A DNA stretch of 11,991 nt from positions 1-11,991 of the forward strand of contig JAGGZP010000078.1 of NCBI GenBank assembly GCA_021161965.1, in the 5' to 3' direction. The stretch's first letter is position 1. Every line of letters begins with the position of its first letter. The translations under genes and the position numbers were made by a program. Positions 1 to 6,947 of this stretch are shown one piece after another. The notes below the pieces were generated by a model. It worked only from the letters and a program-made list of their open reading frames with translations, was not told the origin of the DNA and made no database searches. The stretch is from a bacterium. GTDB taxonomy: Bacteria > Patescibacteriota > Patescibacteriia > UBA2591 > JAGGZP01.

Positions 1-579
1 AGCAAAAAAGAAAAAATTTTACACCTGAATAATATTAAGTTGAAGGGCCAACATAATTTAGAAAATGCTTTGGCCGCTATTTCAGTCTCTCTAATATTAG
101 GTATCAAAACAAAAATAATTAGAAATGCTTTAAAAAGAATAGCATTTATTCCTAACCGATTAGAATTAGTTGCCTACAAGAATAAAGTGAGATATTATAA
201 TGATACTACGGCAACCATTCCTGAGGCAACAATTTCTGCTCTGAAAACATTTAGAAAGAAAAAGATAATTCTTATTGCAGGTGGAAGTGATAAGGGTCTA
301 TGCTATAATAAATTAGCAAAAGAAATTAAAAATAGATGTTCTTCTCTAATTCTTTTACCGGGTGACGCGACGGTAAAATTAAAAAAATATTTTGAAAGAA
401 CCGATAAGATAAAAGTTTATAGAGTAAATAATATGGAAGAGGCTATAAGAAAAGTAAAAATTTTAGTTCAACCTGGCAATATTGTTTTACTTTCGCCAGC
501 TGCAGCTAGTTTTAATATATTTAAAAATGAATTCGACCGTGGTTATCAATTTTGCCAAATGGTTAAAAAAATTATATGA
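1..579 (+). CDS. murD: UDP-N-acetylmuramoylalanine--D-glutamate ligase (MurD), C-terminal part; 5' end outside the window
   Basis: MurD adds D-glutamate to UDP-MurNAc-L-Ala in the cytoplasm, an ATP-dependent step of peptidoglycan precursor synthesis. The reading frame is open from base 1, so the gene starts upstream; a TTG at 40 is an internal leucine codon. About 192 codons are visible, covering the end of the central ATP-binding domain and the whole C-terminal domain. Seen: the Mur-ligase junction KGQHNLENALAA (from base 43), the NDTTATIPEAT segment (from base 199) matching the NDSKATN region of MurD, the LIAGGSDKG loop (from about 274), and LLSPAAASFNIFKNEFDRG near the end, matching the LSPACASxDxFKNxxxRG signature. 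The usual lysine of the NDSKATN motif is threonine here. The stop overlaps the ftsW start as ATGA (576-579), implying translational coupling. Another Mur ligase is possible but unlikely given the C-terminal signature and the ftsW neighbour. Confidence 0.93.
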   Translation, partial: SKKEKILHLNNIKLKGQHNLENALAAISVSLILGIKTKIIRNALKRIAFIPNRLELVAYKNKVRYYNDTTATIPEATISALKTFRKKKIILIAGGSDKGLCYNKLAKEIKNRCSSLILLPGDATVKLKKYFERTDKIKVYRVNNMEEAIRKVKILVQPGNIVLLSPAAASFNIFKNEFDRGYQFCQMVKKII

Positions 580-1676
580 AAAGTCGATTACATCAACCAG
601 ATTATGTATTAATTTTTCTCTTGGGATTAATAATTTTTATTGGTCTGGTTTTTTTGTCATCATCTAGCTCTGTTATTGCTTATCAGAAATTTAAAGATAG
701 TTTTTTTCTTTTAAAACATCAGTTATTTTATGGCGTTTTACCCGGACTGATTATTTTTTTTCTTTTGGCAAAGATTGATTATCATTGTTATAAAAAGATA
801 GCTGTGCCTCTGTTTCTAATTACTTTATTTCTTCTCCTAATCGTTTTTGTACCCAGATTGGGTATGGCGCGCGGGGGGGCTAGAAGATGGGTTCATTTTG
901 GTAATTTTGCTTTTCAACCGTCGGAAATTGCTAAACTTACTTTTTTAATTTATTTAGCAGCTTGGTTTAATGCTCATCGTCGAGAAATCAAGACGTTAAA
1001 AGGAGGTGCTTTGCCATTTATTTTTTTAGTTGGATTAATAACTCTAATTGTTATTTTTCAGTCAGATTTAAGTACAGCACTAATTATTTTTATTATTGGC
1101 TTAACCATTTATTTTTTGGCTGGTGGTCGTTGGTTGCATATTTTAACCATCTTTCTTCTGGTAATTGTCTTTGCTTCAATTGCAATTAAAATAGCCCCTT
1201 ATCGAATGGCAAGGATAGTTGTTTTTTTTCACCCGCAATTTGATCCACAAGGTATTGGCTATCATATTAGACAAGCATTAATTGCTGTTGGTTCTGGAGG
1301 AATTTTTGGTCGCGGCTTTGGGCATTCGTATCAGAAATTTTTGTATTTGCCCGAAGTTTTTAGTGATTCAATTTTTGCTATTATTGCTGAAGAAGGAGGT
1401 TTTATTTTTAGTATCGGTTTAATTACTCTTTTTGTTCTTTTAGCTTATCGGGGTTTTAAAATAGCGAAAAAAGCACCGGATTTTTTTGGACAATTGCTTG
1501 CTGGTGGAATTTCTTTTTGGTTTATTTTCCAGGCAATATTGAATATTGGAGCAATGATTAGGATTTTTCCTTTAACCGGTGTACCTCTGCCATTAGTAAG
1601 TTATGGCGGGACATCAATGGTTGTTTTTTTAGCCGCTTTTGGTATTTTAACAAACATTTCCAAACAAACTGTTTGA
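576..1676 (+). CDS. ftsW: FtsW/RodA-family (SEDS) peptidoglycan glycosyltransferase, most likely FtsW
   Basis: This integral membrane protein of 366 residues belongs to the SEDS family, which polymerises lipid II into glycan strands together with a class B penicillin-binding protein. About ten hydrophobic segments are visible. Family signatures are present: QPSEIAKL (114-121), FQSDLSTALII (161-171), DPQGIGYHIRQALIAVGSGG (223-242), GRGFGHSYQKFLYLPE (245-260), and PLPLVSYGGTSM (337-348). Asp264, in LPEVFSDSIF, aligns with E. coli FtsW Asp297, the proposed catalytic residue. The ATG overlaps the murD stop (ATGA) and there is no Shine-Dalgarno site, so translation probably depends on coupling. 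The murD-ftsW order is that of the division and cell-wall (dcw) cluster and favours FtsW over RodA; murG does not follow, since polX comes next. The length is normal, at the short end for the family. Confidence 0.93.
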   Translation: MKSRLHQPDYVLIFLLGLIIFIGLVFLSSSSSVIAYQKFKDSFFLLKHQLFYGVLPGLIIFFLLAKIDYHCYKKIAVPLFLITLFLLLIVFVPRLGMARGGARRWVHFGNFAFQPSEIAKLTFLIYLAAWFNAHRREIKTLKGGALPFIFLVGLITLIVIFQSDLSTALIIFIIGLTIYFLAGGRWLHILTIFLLVIVFASIAIKIAPYRMARIVVFFHPQFDPQGIGYHIRQALIAVGSGGIFGRGFGHSYQKFLYLPEVFSDSIFAIIAEEGGFIFSIGLITLFVLLAYRGFKIAKKAPDFFGQLLAGGISFWFIFQAILNIGAMIRIFPLTGVPLPLVSYGGTSMVVFLAAFGILTNISKQTV

Positions 1677-1700
1677 TTTTCTCTTGGAAATTATTAAAAT
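1673..1700 (+). promoter_or_regulatory. possible sigma70-type promoter for polX, giving a leaderless transcript
   Basis: TTGATT (1673-1678, 4 of 6 consensus matches) and TAAAAT (1695-1700, 5 of 6) are separated by 16 bases. Transcription would start near 1707, which is the A of the polX ATG, so the mRNA would be leaderless. The -35 overlaps the ftsW stop codon. AT-rich DNA yields such matches by chance, so this is tentative. Confidence 0.3.
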
Positions 1701-1706
1701 GTAGAT

Positions 1707-3425
1707 ATGGACAATATTGAAATTGCCAACATATTAAATCAAATTGCTGATATCCTCGAATTAAAAGGAGGGAACAAGTTTAAAATTGGTGCTTATCGCC
1801 ATGCTGCTCAGATTATTGAAGCAATGCCTAAAGATATAAATGAGATTTATAAAAAAGATGAGCTTGAAAAAATTCCTGGTGTCGGAAAAAGTATTGCTGA
1901 TCATATTAGGGAATTAATTGAAACCGGCAAATGTAAAAAGTTTGAAAAAATTAAAAAGTATGTTCCGAAATCAGTTGTTGATTTGATAAATATTCAAGGT
2001 TTAGGTCCAAAAAAGGTAAAATTTCTTTATAAAAAGTTTAATGTTAAATCGATAGCTGATTTAGAAAAACTGGTTAAGTCACATCGCCTTTTAAGATTTA
2101 AAGGTTGGGGGAAAAAATCAGAACAAAATATTTTGAAAGGTATTAAACTCTATCATAAATTTTCAAAAAGATTTTTGTTAGGAAGAATTTATTTTTTAGC
2201 ACAAGGAATACTGAAGAAATTAAAAGCGCATAGAGATGTTGATAAAGCAGAGGTTTGTGGAAGTATTCGTCGAATGAAAGAAACAATTGGTGATTTAGAC
2301 TTTTTAGTAACAACAAGAAAACCAAGAGAGATAACAAATTTTTTTGTTAATTTACCCGAGGTTCAAGAAATAAGAGCAAAGGGTTCGACAAAAGCAAACG
2401 TTTTACTTCGCCGTGGGCCATTAGCTGACTTAAGAGTAGTTAAACCAGAAAGTTTCGGGGCTGCTTTGCATTATTTTACAGGTTCAAAAGCGCATAATAT
2501 TGCTATTCGAAAAATTGGAGTAAAAAAAGGATTAAAAATAAATGAGTACGGAGTTTTTAAAAGAGTTGGAAAAAAGTTTGTAAAAATTGGCGGAGAAAAA
2601 GAGGAGGATATATTTAAGGCAGTTGGTTTACCTTGGATTCCCCCAGAGATTCGTCAGAATACCGGAGAAATTGAGGCAGCAGAAAAAGGAAAATTACCAA
2701 ATTTAGTTAGTCTTAAAGATATTCAGGGTGATTTACATATGCATACAAAATGGTCTGATGGTGAAAATACAATTTTGGAGATGGCTCAAGCAGCAAAAAA
2801 GAAGGGTTATAAATATATTGCCATTACTGATCACACGCCAACAGTTGGTGTTACTCACGGATTAACTCCAAATAGGGTTCTCAAACAAATTAAAGAGATT
2901 AAAAAAATAAATCAAAAAGTTAAAGGAATAAAAATTTTATCAGGAATTGAGGTTGATATTAGAAAAGATGGTTGTTTAGATTTACCTGATGGTATATTAA
3001 AAAAATTAGATGTTGTAATTGCCTCAATTCATACTGCCTTTCATCTACCCAAAAAAGAGATGACAAAAAGAATAATAAGGGCAATGCAGAATCCAAATGT
3101 TGACATTATTGGTCATCCAACTGGGAGAATCATTAATAAGAGAGAACCTTATCAACTCGATTTGGAAGAAGTTTTTAAAATTGCAAGAAAAAATGGGATA
3201 GTTATGGAAATAAATGCTTTTTGGAATAGATTAGATTTAAATGACATTAATATTCGTTTGGCGAAAAATTTTGATGTGAAAATGTCAATTGATACTGATG
3301 CCCATAGTTTATCTGGTTTAGATATGATGATTTTTGGAGTAGCAACAGCGCGTCGTGGTTGGGCTGAAAAGAAAGATATAATAAATACTTTACCCTTGAA
3401 TAAATTATTAAAAATTTTTAAATGA
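1707..3425 (+). CDS. polX: DNA polymerase/3'-5' exonuclease PolX (family X polymerase with PHP domain)
   Basis: This bacterial family X polymerase (572 residues, the normal length) fills gaps during base-excision repair, and its C-terminal PHP domain acts as a metal-dependent 3'-5' exonuclease. Domain order: an 8-kDa-like region with a helix-hairpin-helix (LEKIPGVGKSIADHI, 53-67), a second HhH (INIQGLGPKKVKFLYKKF, 94-111), the nucleotidyltransferase motif GSIRRMKETIGDLDFLV (185-201) with catalytic Asp196 and Asp198, the third Asp241 in ADLRVV, the substrate segment YFTGSKAHN (256-264), then PHP motifs DLHMHTKWSDG (342-352), ITDHT (373-377), GIEVDI (413-418), SIHTAFH (440-446), GHPTGR (469-474) and SIDTDAH (527-533). 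All metal-binding positions look intact, so both activities are expected. There is no Shine-Dalgarno site; the ATG follows the ftsW stop by 30 bases. The stop overlaps the next gene as ATGA. PolX has no known cell-wall role; the position may simply reflect genome compaction. Confidence 0.95.
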   Translation: MDNIEIANILNQIADILELKGGNKFKIGAYRHAAQIIEAMPKDINEIYKKDELEKIPGVGKSIADHIRELIETGKCKKFEKIKKYVPKSVVDLINIQGLGPKKVKFLYKKFNVKSIADLEKLVKSHRLLRFKGWGKKSEQNILKGIKLYHKFSKRFLLGRIYFLAQGILKKLKAHRDVDKAEVCGSIRRMKETIGDLDFLVTTRKPREITNFFVNLPEVQEIRAKGSTKANVLLRRGPLADLRVVKPESFGAALHYFTGSKAHNIAIRKIGVKKGLKINEYGVFKRVGKKFVKIGGEKEEDIFKAVGLPWIPPEIRQNTGEIEAAEKGKLPNLVSLKDIQGDLHMHTKWSDGENTILEMAQAAKKKGYKYIAITDHTPTVGVTHGLTPNRVLKQIKEIKKINQKVKGIKILSGIEVDIRKDGCLDLPDGILKKLDVVIASIHTAFHLPKKEMTKRIIRAMQNPNVDIIGHPTGRIINKREPYQLDLEEVFKIARKNGIVMEINAFWNRLDLNDINIRLAKNFDVKMSIDTDAHSLSGLDMMIFGVATARRGWAEKKDIINTLPLNKLLKIFK

Positions 3426-4909
3426 ATTTTCATCAGTTGCCACATTATCGTTTTTACGAAACAATTCCCGGGATTACTATTTGGACAATTTTTTTGACCT
3501 CAATTTTTCTTTCCTTTTTTAAGCCCATTTGGGTTATTTATTTCATAATTTTGTATGATTTATATTGGTTTTTTCGAGTTATTATTTATTTAATTTATAC
3601 CTCTGTTTCTTGGAGAAGGTATAGAGAAACAATCAAAATTGATTGGTTAAGTAGAGTTAAGAAGATTCCAAATTGGCAGAAAATTTATCATCTTATATTT
3701 TTTGCCACCTATAAAGAGGGCATTGATGTCGTCAAACCTTCGTTCGAAGCACTGGTAAATTCTGATTATCCAAAAAAGAAAATGATAGTCGTCTTAGCAG
3801 GTGAAGAGAGAGATAAAGAAAATTTTTTAAAAATTGCTGAGGAGATTAAGAAAAATTTTTCTGATAAATTTTTTAAACTTTTAATCACAGTTCATCCAAA
3901 AAATTTACCTGATGAAATTCCTGGTAAAGGATCAAATATTCACTATGCTGGTAAACAGGCAAAGAAATTAATTGATGATTTAAAAATTCCGTACGAAAAT
4001 ATTATTGTTTCTTCTTTTGATATCGATACCTGTGTTCATCCAAAATATTTTAGTTATTTAACTTATCGTTATTTAACAATTAAAGATCCGACTCATACAA
4101 GTTTTCAACCTATTGCTTTATTTAATAACAATATTTGGGATTCGCCCGCTTTCACAAGGGTAGTCTCTCGTGGAACAACTTTTTGGCTTTTGAATGAACT
4201 ATCTAAACCAAATTTGTATTTCACTTTCTCTTCTCATAGTATGAGTTTTAAAGCATTAGTTGATGTCGGTTTTTGGCAAAAAGATATTGTTACCGAAGAT
4301 TCAAGAATTTTTCTCCAATGCTACAATCATTATAATGGGAATTATAAAACAGTCCCCTTATATATTTCTGTCTTAATGGATACGGTTTATTGTGGCTCTA
4401 TTTGGAGAACGATTGTTAATCAATATAAACAAATGCTTCGTTGGGGTTATGGTGTGGAAAATGTGCCTTGGATGATTTGGCACTTTTCTCGAAATAAAAA
4501 AATGTCTTTTTTTAAAAAAATCCCTCCATTTTGGGTGCAGTTTGAAGGTTCTTGTTCTTGGGCAACAGCACCAATTTTGATTTTGTTATTAGGTAATTTA
4601 CCGATTTGGATTGCTAGATATCGGCAGATTACTGATGCTTTAATTCAAAATGCCCCTTTTGTTTTAGAACGTTTAATGACTGTTGCAACAATTGGTCTAT
4701 TTTTTTCCGGTATTTTAAGCACTATTCTTTTACCTCCGCGTCCATCTCACCGAAAAATTTATAACTATCTGTTTATGGTTTTTCAGTGGTTTTTGTTTCC
4801 GATTACAATGATAGTTTTTGGAGCAATTCCAGCAGCTGAAGCGATTACTCGTTTGATGCTTGGTAAATATTTAGGGTTTAGAGTAACAGAAAAAAAGCGA
4901 ATAAAATAA
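3422..4909 (+). CDS. membrane-bound family 2 glycosyltransferase, cellulose-synthase-like
   Basis: This 495-residue protein is probably a processive or semi-processive inverting glycosyltransferase at the inner face of the membrane, making or extending a surface polysaccharide or glycolipid. N-terminal hydrophobic segments lie at about 17-60. The GT-A catalytic domain spans about 85-345, with ATYKEG (95-100) at the start, the metal-binding DID at 200-202 (SSFDIDTCVHPKYF), the TED acceptor/base motif at 291-293 and QMLRW at 337-341, which fits the QxxRW motif of cellulose and hyaluronan synthase-type enzymes. Three or more membrane segments follow (about 376-396, 418-438, 447-470), and the C-terminal tail is basic. 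The family resembles Pfam Glyco_trans_2_3. The start codon overlaps the polX stop (ATGA), so translation is likely coupled. The sugar and acceptor cannot be deduced. Confidence is high for the enzyme class, low for any specific product. Confidence 0.88.
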   Translation: MNFHQLPHYRFYETIPGITIWTIFLTSIFLSFFKPIWVIYFIILYDLYWFFRVIIYLIYTSVSWRRYRETIKIDWLSRVKKIPNWQKIYHLIFFATYKEGIDVVKPSFEALVNSDYPKKKMIVVLAGEERDKENFLKIAEEIKKNFSDKFFKLLITVHPKNLPDEIPGKGSNIHYAGKQAKKLIDDLKIPYENIIVSSFDIDTCVHPKYFSYLTYRYLTIKDPTHTSFQPIALFNNNIWDSPAFTRVVSRGTTFWLLNELSKPNLYFTFSSHSMSFKALVDVGFWQKDIVTEDSRIFLQCYNHYNGNYKTVPLYISVLMDTVYCGSIWRTIVNQYKQMLRWGYGVENVPWMIWHFSRNKKMSFFKKIPPFWVQFEGSCSWATAPILILLLGNLPIWIARYRQITDALIQNAPFVLERLMTVATIGLFFSGILSTILLPPRPSHRKIYNYLFMVFQWFLFPITMIVFGAIPAAEAITRLMLGKYLGFRVTEKKRIK

Positions 4910-4919
4910 ATTATTTTTT
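4903..4919 (+). terminator. weak AT-only terminator-like hairpin at the glycosyltransferase stop
   Basis: AAAATAA (4903-4909) and TTATTTT (4911-4917) can pair, and the second arm runs into further T residues. There is no G/C pair in the stem, so it would be a poor intrinsic terminator. It is listed because a new promoter lies just downstream and something should end the upstream unit. Confidence 0.22.
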
Positions 4920-4940
4920 GGAATTAAATTTAGATAAACC

Positions 4941-4949
4941 TGTGGATAA
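4941..4949 (-). promoter_or_regulatory. perfect DnaA-box sequence
   Basis: TGTGGATAA on the plus strand is the exact reverse complement of the consensus DnaA box TTATCCACA. It lies in an intergenic gap, seven bases upstream of a candidate -35 element. I see no second full match in the window, so it is not a replication origin by itself. It may be a DnaA-regulated promoter site or a chance match. Confidence 0.35.
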
Positions 4950-4955
4950 CTTCTG

Positions 4956-4983
4956 TTGAAAAATTTTTTATTTGTGTTATTCT
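4956..4983 (+). promoter_or_regulatory. candidate extended -10 promoter for the zinc-ribbon gene or its leader RNA
   Basis: TTGAAA (4956-4961) is followed after 16 bases by TATTCT (4978-4983), with TG at 4975-4976 forming an extended -10. Transcription would start near 4990, leaving a leader of about 89 bases before the ATG at 5079. A competing -10-like TAGAAT lies at 4989-4994 but has no matching -35. Confidence 0.5.
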
Positions 4984-5012
4984 GGATATAGAATAAAAAT
5001 TAGTTAATTTAC

Positions 5013-5076
5013 GAGCTACGGCTCACAGAGAACTTGTCTACGGATAAGAAGGCAAGTTTTTATTATTTAATAAAAA
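5013..5076 (+). ncRNA. structured leader or small RNA: UACG-tetraloop hairpin, terminator-like hairpin and AT hairpin
   Basis: Three hairpins lie between the candidate promoter and the zinc-ribbon ATG. GAGC-UACG-GCUC (5013-5024) is a classic UNCG tetraloop closed by a C-G pair. AACTTGTC (5031-5038) pairs with GGCAAGTT (5051-5058) through eight pairs including one U-G, with a 12-base loop, and runs into TTTTTATTATTT, so it could act as an intrinsic terminator or attenuator. TTTTTATTA (5057-5065) can pair with TAATAAAAA (5068-5076) immediately before the ATG and shares two bases with the previous stem. CUACGG occurs in both the first and second hairpins. I do not recognise a known riboswitch class. 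It could be an attenuated leader, a small RNA ending near 5065, or chance structure in AT-rich DNA. Confidence 0.4.
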
Positions 5077-5078
5077 AT

Positions 5079-5297
5079 ATGGATAGTGATCATATCGGGC
5101 ATTGTCCAGTTTGTAATGGAGTAATTTTTAAAGAGGCAAAAACAGAAGATTTTTCCGGTTCCTTATCTTTTGTAATGAAATGTCCTCATTGTGGGAGTAT
5201 CTTAACAGTTGATTTTTCATCTAAACCAACATGCGAAATAAAACAAGTTGATGCGATGTTAAATCACGATACAAGCCACACAAATCATAAAATATAA
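5079..5297 (+). CDS. small four-cysteine zinc-ribbon protein, function unknown
   Basis: This 72-residue cytoplasmic protein has two CxxC knuckles, HCPVCNG (Cys9, Cys12) and KCPHCGS (Cys35, Cys38), 22 residues apart, which should bind one zinc ion as a zinc ribbon. A fifth cysteine lies at 52 and the tail is histidine-rich. There is no membrane segment. I chose the ATG at 5079; an in-frame TTG at 5034 would add 15 residues but lies inside the stem of an 8-bp hairpin. Neither start has a convincing Shine-Dalgarno site. The fold resembles small nucleic-acid-binding or regulatory zinc ribbons such as phage Com, but the similarity is only in the cysteine pattern and gives no firm function. It is followed by the promoter of the surface-protein operon and has no clear terminator, so some read-through is possible. 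Confidence 0.65.
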   Translation: MDSDHIGHCPVCNGVIFKEAKTEDFSGSLSFVMKCPHCGSILTVDFSSKPTCEIKQVDAMLNHDTSHTNHKI

Positions 5298-5313
5298 TTA
5301 CAATTTAATAATT

Positions 5314-5343
5314 TTAACAAAGGTCGAATAAATAATTTATAAT
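5314..5343 (+). promoter_or_regulatory. promoter of the WxL-like surface-protein operon, predicted leaderless
   Basis: TTAACA (5314-5319, 5 of 6 consensus matches) and a perfect TATAAT (5338-5343) are separated by 18 bases. The expected start of transcription is about 5350, while the first gene's ATG is at 5351, so the mRNA would be leaderless or nearly so. This fits the absence of any Shine-Dalgarno sequence before that ATG. Confidence 0.6.
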
Positions 5344-5350
5344 CAAAAAT

Positions 5351-5923
5351 ATGAGGACAAAAATTTTATTGACAATTGGAATAAGTTTAGTCTTACTTGG
5401 AGCAATAGTTTTTATTGTTAAAGCAGGAACAACAGCAGATACTAGCTTAAGCGTTACTATTAATCCCGGTACTTTACAAGTACAAGCTCCGGCAAGTGCT
5501 ACTTTTACCGAGGTTAATCTTGATGATATTCCTGATACAGGTACCGATACAACAGCAACAATTTCTCCGGTAAAGATAAAAGACCATCGTGCTGGTACAC
5601 CAGCTGGTTGGAGTGTAACAATGACTAATACAGATTTTGTTTCTGGCTCAGATACGATTGCCGTTACTAATTTGACTGTTACCCCAGGAGATATCACTGC
5701 TGTTGGTAATTCAAGTTTGGATGGGATAACTAAAGGTTCTGCTCATACATTTACTAGTACAAGTGATCCAGCTACCTTAGCAACCGCGGATGCCGGATAT
5801 GGACGTGGTCGTTTTAATCAGGATGAAGACTTAAGCTTGTTCATTGATGTTTCTACTGCTCCAGGAACTTATAGTGCTACTTCAACAATTACCATTGCCT
5901 CTTTAAGCCCGACAATTTTCTAA
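5351..5923 (+). CDS. secreted WxL-domain-like surface protein (copy 1)
   Basis: This is a 190-residue exported protein. A signal peptide covers about 1-25 (MRTK, hydrophobic core, then VKA as a likely cleavage site). The mature part is rich in Thr, Ser, Asp and Gly and looks like an all-beta domain. It carries WxL-type landmarks: VKIKDHRAGTPAGWSVTM (74-91), equivalent to the 'VxDxRGxxxGWxLTV' region, and LFIDVSTAPGTYSAT (163-177), equivalent to the 'AGTYTATLTW' C-terminal region. The first W-x-aliphatic is WSV; the second WxL is replaced by TITI. GYGRGRF (149-155) and SSLDGITKG (121-129) recur in the other copies. WxL domains in Firmicutes bind the cell wall non-covalently and act with DUF916 proteins, and such a protein is encoded next. 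No LPXTG or other anchor is seen. G+C is clearly higher than in its neighbours, perhaps reflecting high expression. Family assignment rests on motifs only. Confidence 0.75.
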   Translation: MRTKILLTIGISLVLLGAIVFIVKAGTTADTSLSVTINPGTLQVQAPASATFTEVNLDDIPDTGTDTTATISPVKIKDHRAGTPAGWSVTMTNTDFVSGSDTIAVTNLTVTPGDITAVGNSSLDGITKGSAHTFTSTSDPATLATADAGYGRGRFNQDEDLSLFIDVSTAPGTYSATSTITIASLSPTIF

Positions 5924-5952
5924 ATAATAAGTAATTTCTTTAATCAAAGGTA

Positions 5953-6939
5953 ATGCAAAAAAGGAAAAAGGGGATTTTTCTCTTATCCTTATTGGTTTGC
6001 TTTATAATTTTCTTTGGATTTTTTGGTTCGAATATTCAAGTAAAAGCTGCTGAAGATCAAGAAGTAGCTATTTATCCAGCTCATTGGGATCCGAATAAAC
6101 CTCTTACTCAATCTTGGTTTATTTATTCTTTAGACCCTGGCGAAACAAAGACAGACGAAGTTCAATTGTTTAATCTATCTGATAAACCGATCGATATTTT
6201 GCTTTATCCAGTTGATGCCTTAACAACGAAAGAAGGCGCTTTTGCCTTAAAGAATAAAACAGAAAAGCAAACAGATATAGGTTCTTGGATTAAATTAGCT
6301 TATTCGGAAATAACATTAGGTCCAAAAGAAGTGCGTAATATTCCTTTTGTAATCTCTGTTCCAAAAGATGCTGAAGTCGGTGATCATGCTGGGGGGATTA
6401 TAATGGAGAAAAAAATTCCGAAAAAATACGATATTGGTAAACAAATTGGAGTAAATGTAGTTACCAGAGTAGGGGTAAGAGTTTATACAACTGTTAAAGG
6501 CGAAATACATCGTTTGTTACAAATAAATAAGTTTTTTCAGAAGACAAAAAATAAAAAACGCTATTTTGTTTTGGAATTAAAAAATAACGGAAATGTTCGT
6601 TTATCTCCGGAGGGCGTAATTGTAATAAAAAACTTATTTCAGAGAATAAGTGCTCGTTTACCGATAGAAAAAAGAGGAGAAATATTTCCAAAAAAAATAA
6701 TTACAAAAGAAATTTTTTGGGCGAATCCGCCACTTATCGGTCGTTTTGTCGCTCAGGCAATATTAAATTACGATGGCCAACAAGCGAAAAGTTTGCCTTT
6801 AGTTATTTGGATTGTTCCTTGGTGGGCGATTTTGATTCTAGTTTTGATTATCCTTTTGATTATTATCTCTATAATTAGAAGGATTAAAAGAAAGAAAAAT
6901 AGAAGTTATCAAGTGGAATTAACTAGGCCACGGCTTTAG
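5953..6939 (+). CDS. DUF916/DUF3324-like membrane protein (WxL-interacting protein type)
   Basis: This is a 328-residue exported membrane protein. A signal peptide covers about 1-32 (VKA-A near 30-33). Residues 36-155 resemble the DUF916 domain of WxL-interacting proteins: a beta-sandwich with SLDPGETKTDEVQLFNLSD (59-77), then ITLGPKEVRNIPFVISVPKD (120-139) and a GDHAGGIIM strand (143-151), matching the family's 'LxPxExxxVxxxIxVPxxxxxGxxxGGI' pattern. Residues about 165-283 form a second domain like DUF3324, with FVLELKNNGNVRLSPEGVI (205-223). A transmembrane helix lies at about 284-308, followed by a basic cytoplasmic tail (RRIKRKKNR). This is the same layout as the Firmicutes proteins, where the first domain binds peptidoglycan and the second binds WxL proteins. 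It follows the first WxL-like gene by 29 bases. AAAGG sits only two bases before the ATG, too close for a normal ribosome binding site. Confidence 0.75.
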   Translation: MQKRKKGIFLLSLLVCFIIFFGFFGSNIQVKAAEDQEVAIYPAHWDPNKPLTQSWFIYSLDPGETKTDEVQLFNLSDKPIDILLYPVDALTTKEGAFALKNKTEKQTDIGSWIKLAYSEITLGPKEVRNIPFVISVPKDAEVGDHAGGIIMEKKIPKKYDIGKQIGVNVVTRVGVRVYTTVKGEIHRLLQINKFFQKTKNKKRYFVLELKNNGNVRLSPEGVIVIKNLFQRISARLPIEKRGEIFPKKIITKEIFWANPPLIGRFVAQAILNYDGQQAKSLPLVIWIVPWWAILILVLIILLIIISIIRRIKRKKNRSYQVELTRPRL

Positions 6940-6947
6940 AATAATTT

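Noticed and set aside
576..1676. Recoding of TGA as glycine (genetic code 25)
   Set aside because: murD, ftsW, polX and the ligase end at TGA with full-length products, several in ATGA stop/start overlaps, so TGA works as a stop.
1656..1691. Terminator at the end of ftsW
   Set aside because: ATTTCCAA/TTGGAAAT (1656-1663 and 1684-1691) and CAAACA/TGTTTG (1661-1666 and 1670-1675) can form hairpins, but they exclude each other, are AT-rich and are not followed by a U-tract.
5034..5078. Longer zinc-ribbon protein starting at TTG 5034
   Set aside because: The TTG lies in a stable eight-pair stem with no good Shine-Dalgarno site, and the extra 15 residues are unremarkable. The ATG at 5079 is preferred, though the longer form is not excluded.
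5314..5697. Antisense open frame of 127 codons opposite WxL-like copy 1
   Set aside because: It is the mirror of a well-supported gene with a signal peptide and family motifs. Its composition follows from Thr/Val-rich codons read backwards, and it has no ribosome binding site or recognisable domain.
5938..5943. Internal promoter for the DUF916-like gene
   Set aside because: TTTAAT resembles a -10 box but no -35-like sequence lies at the right distance, and the 29-base gap fits a single operon.
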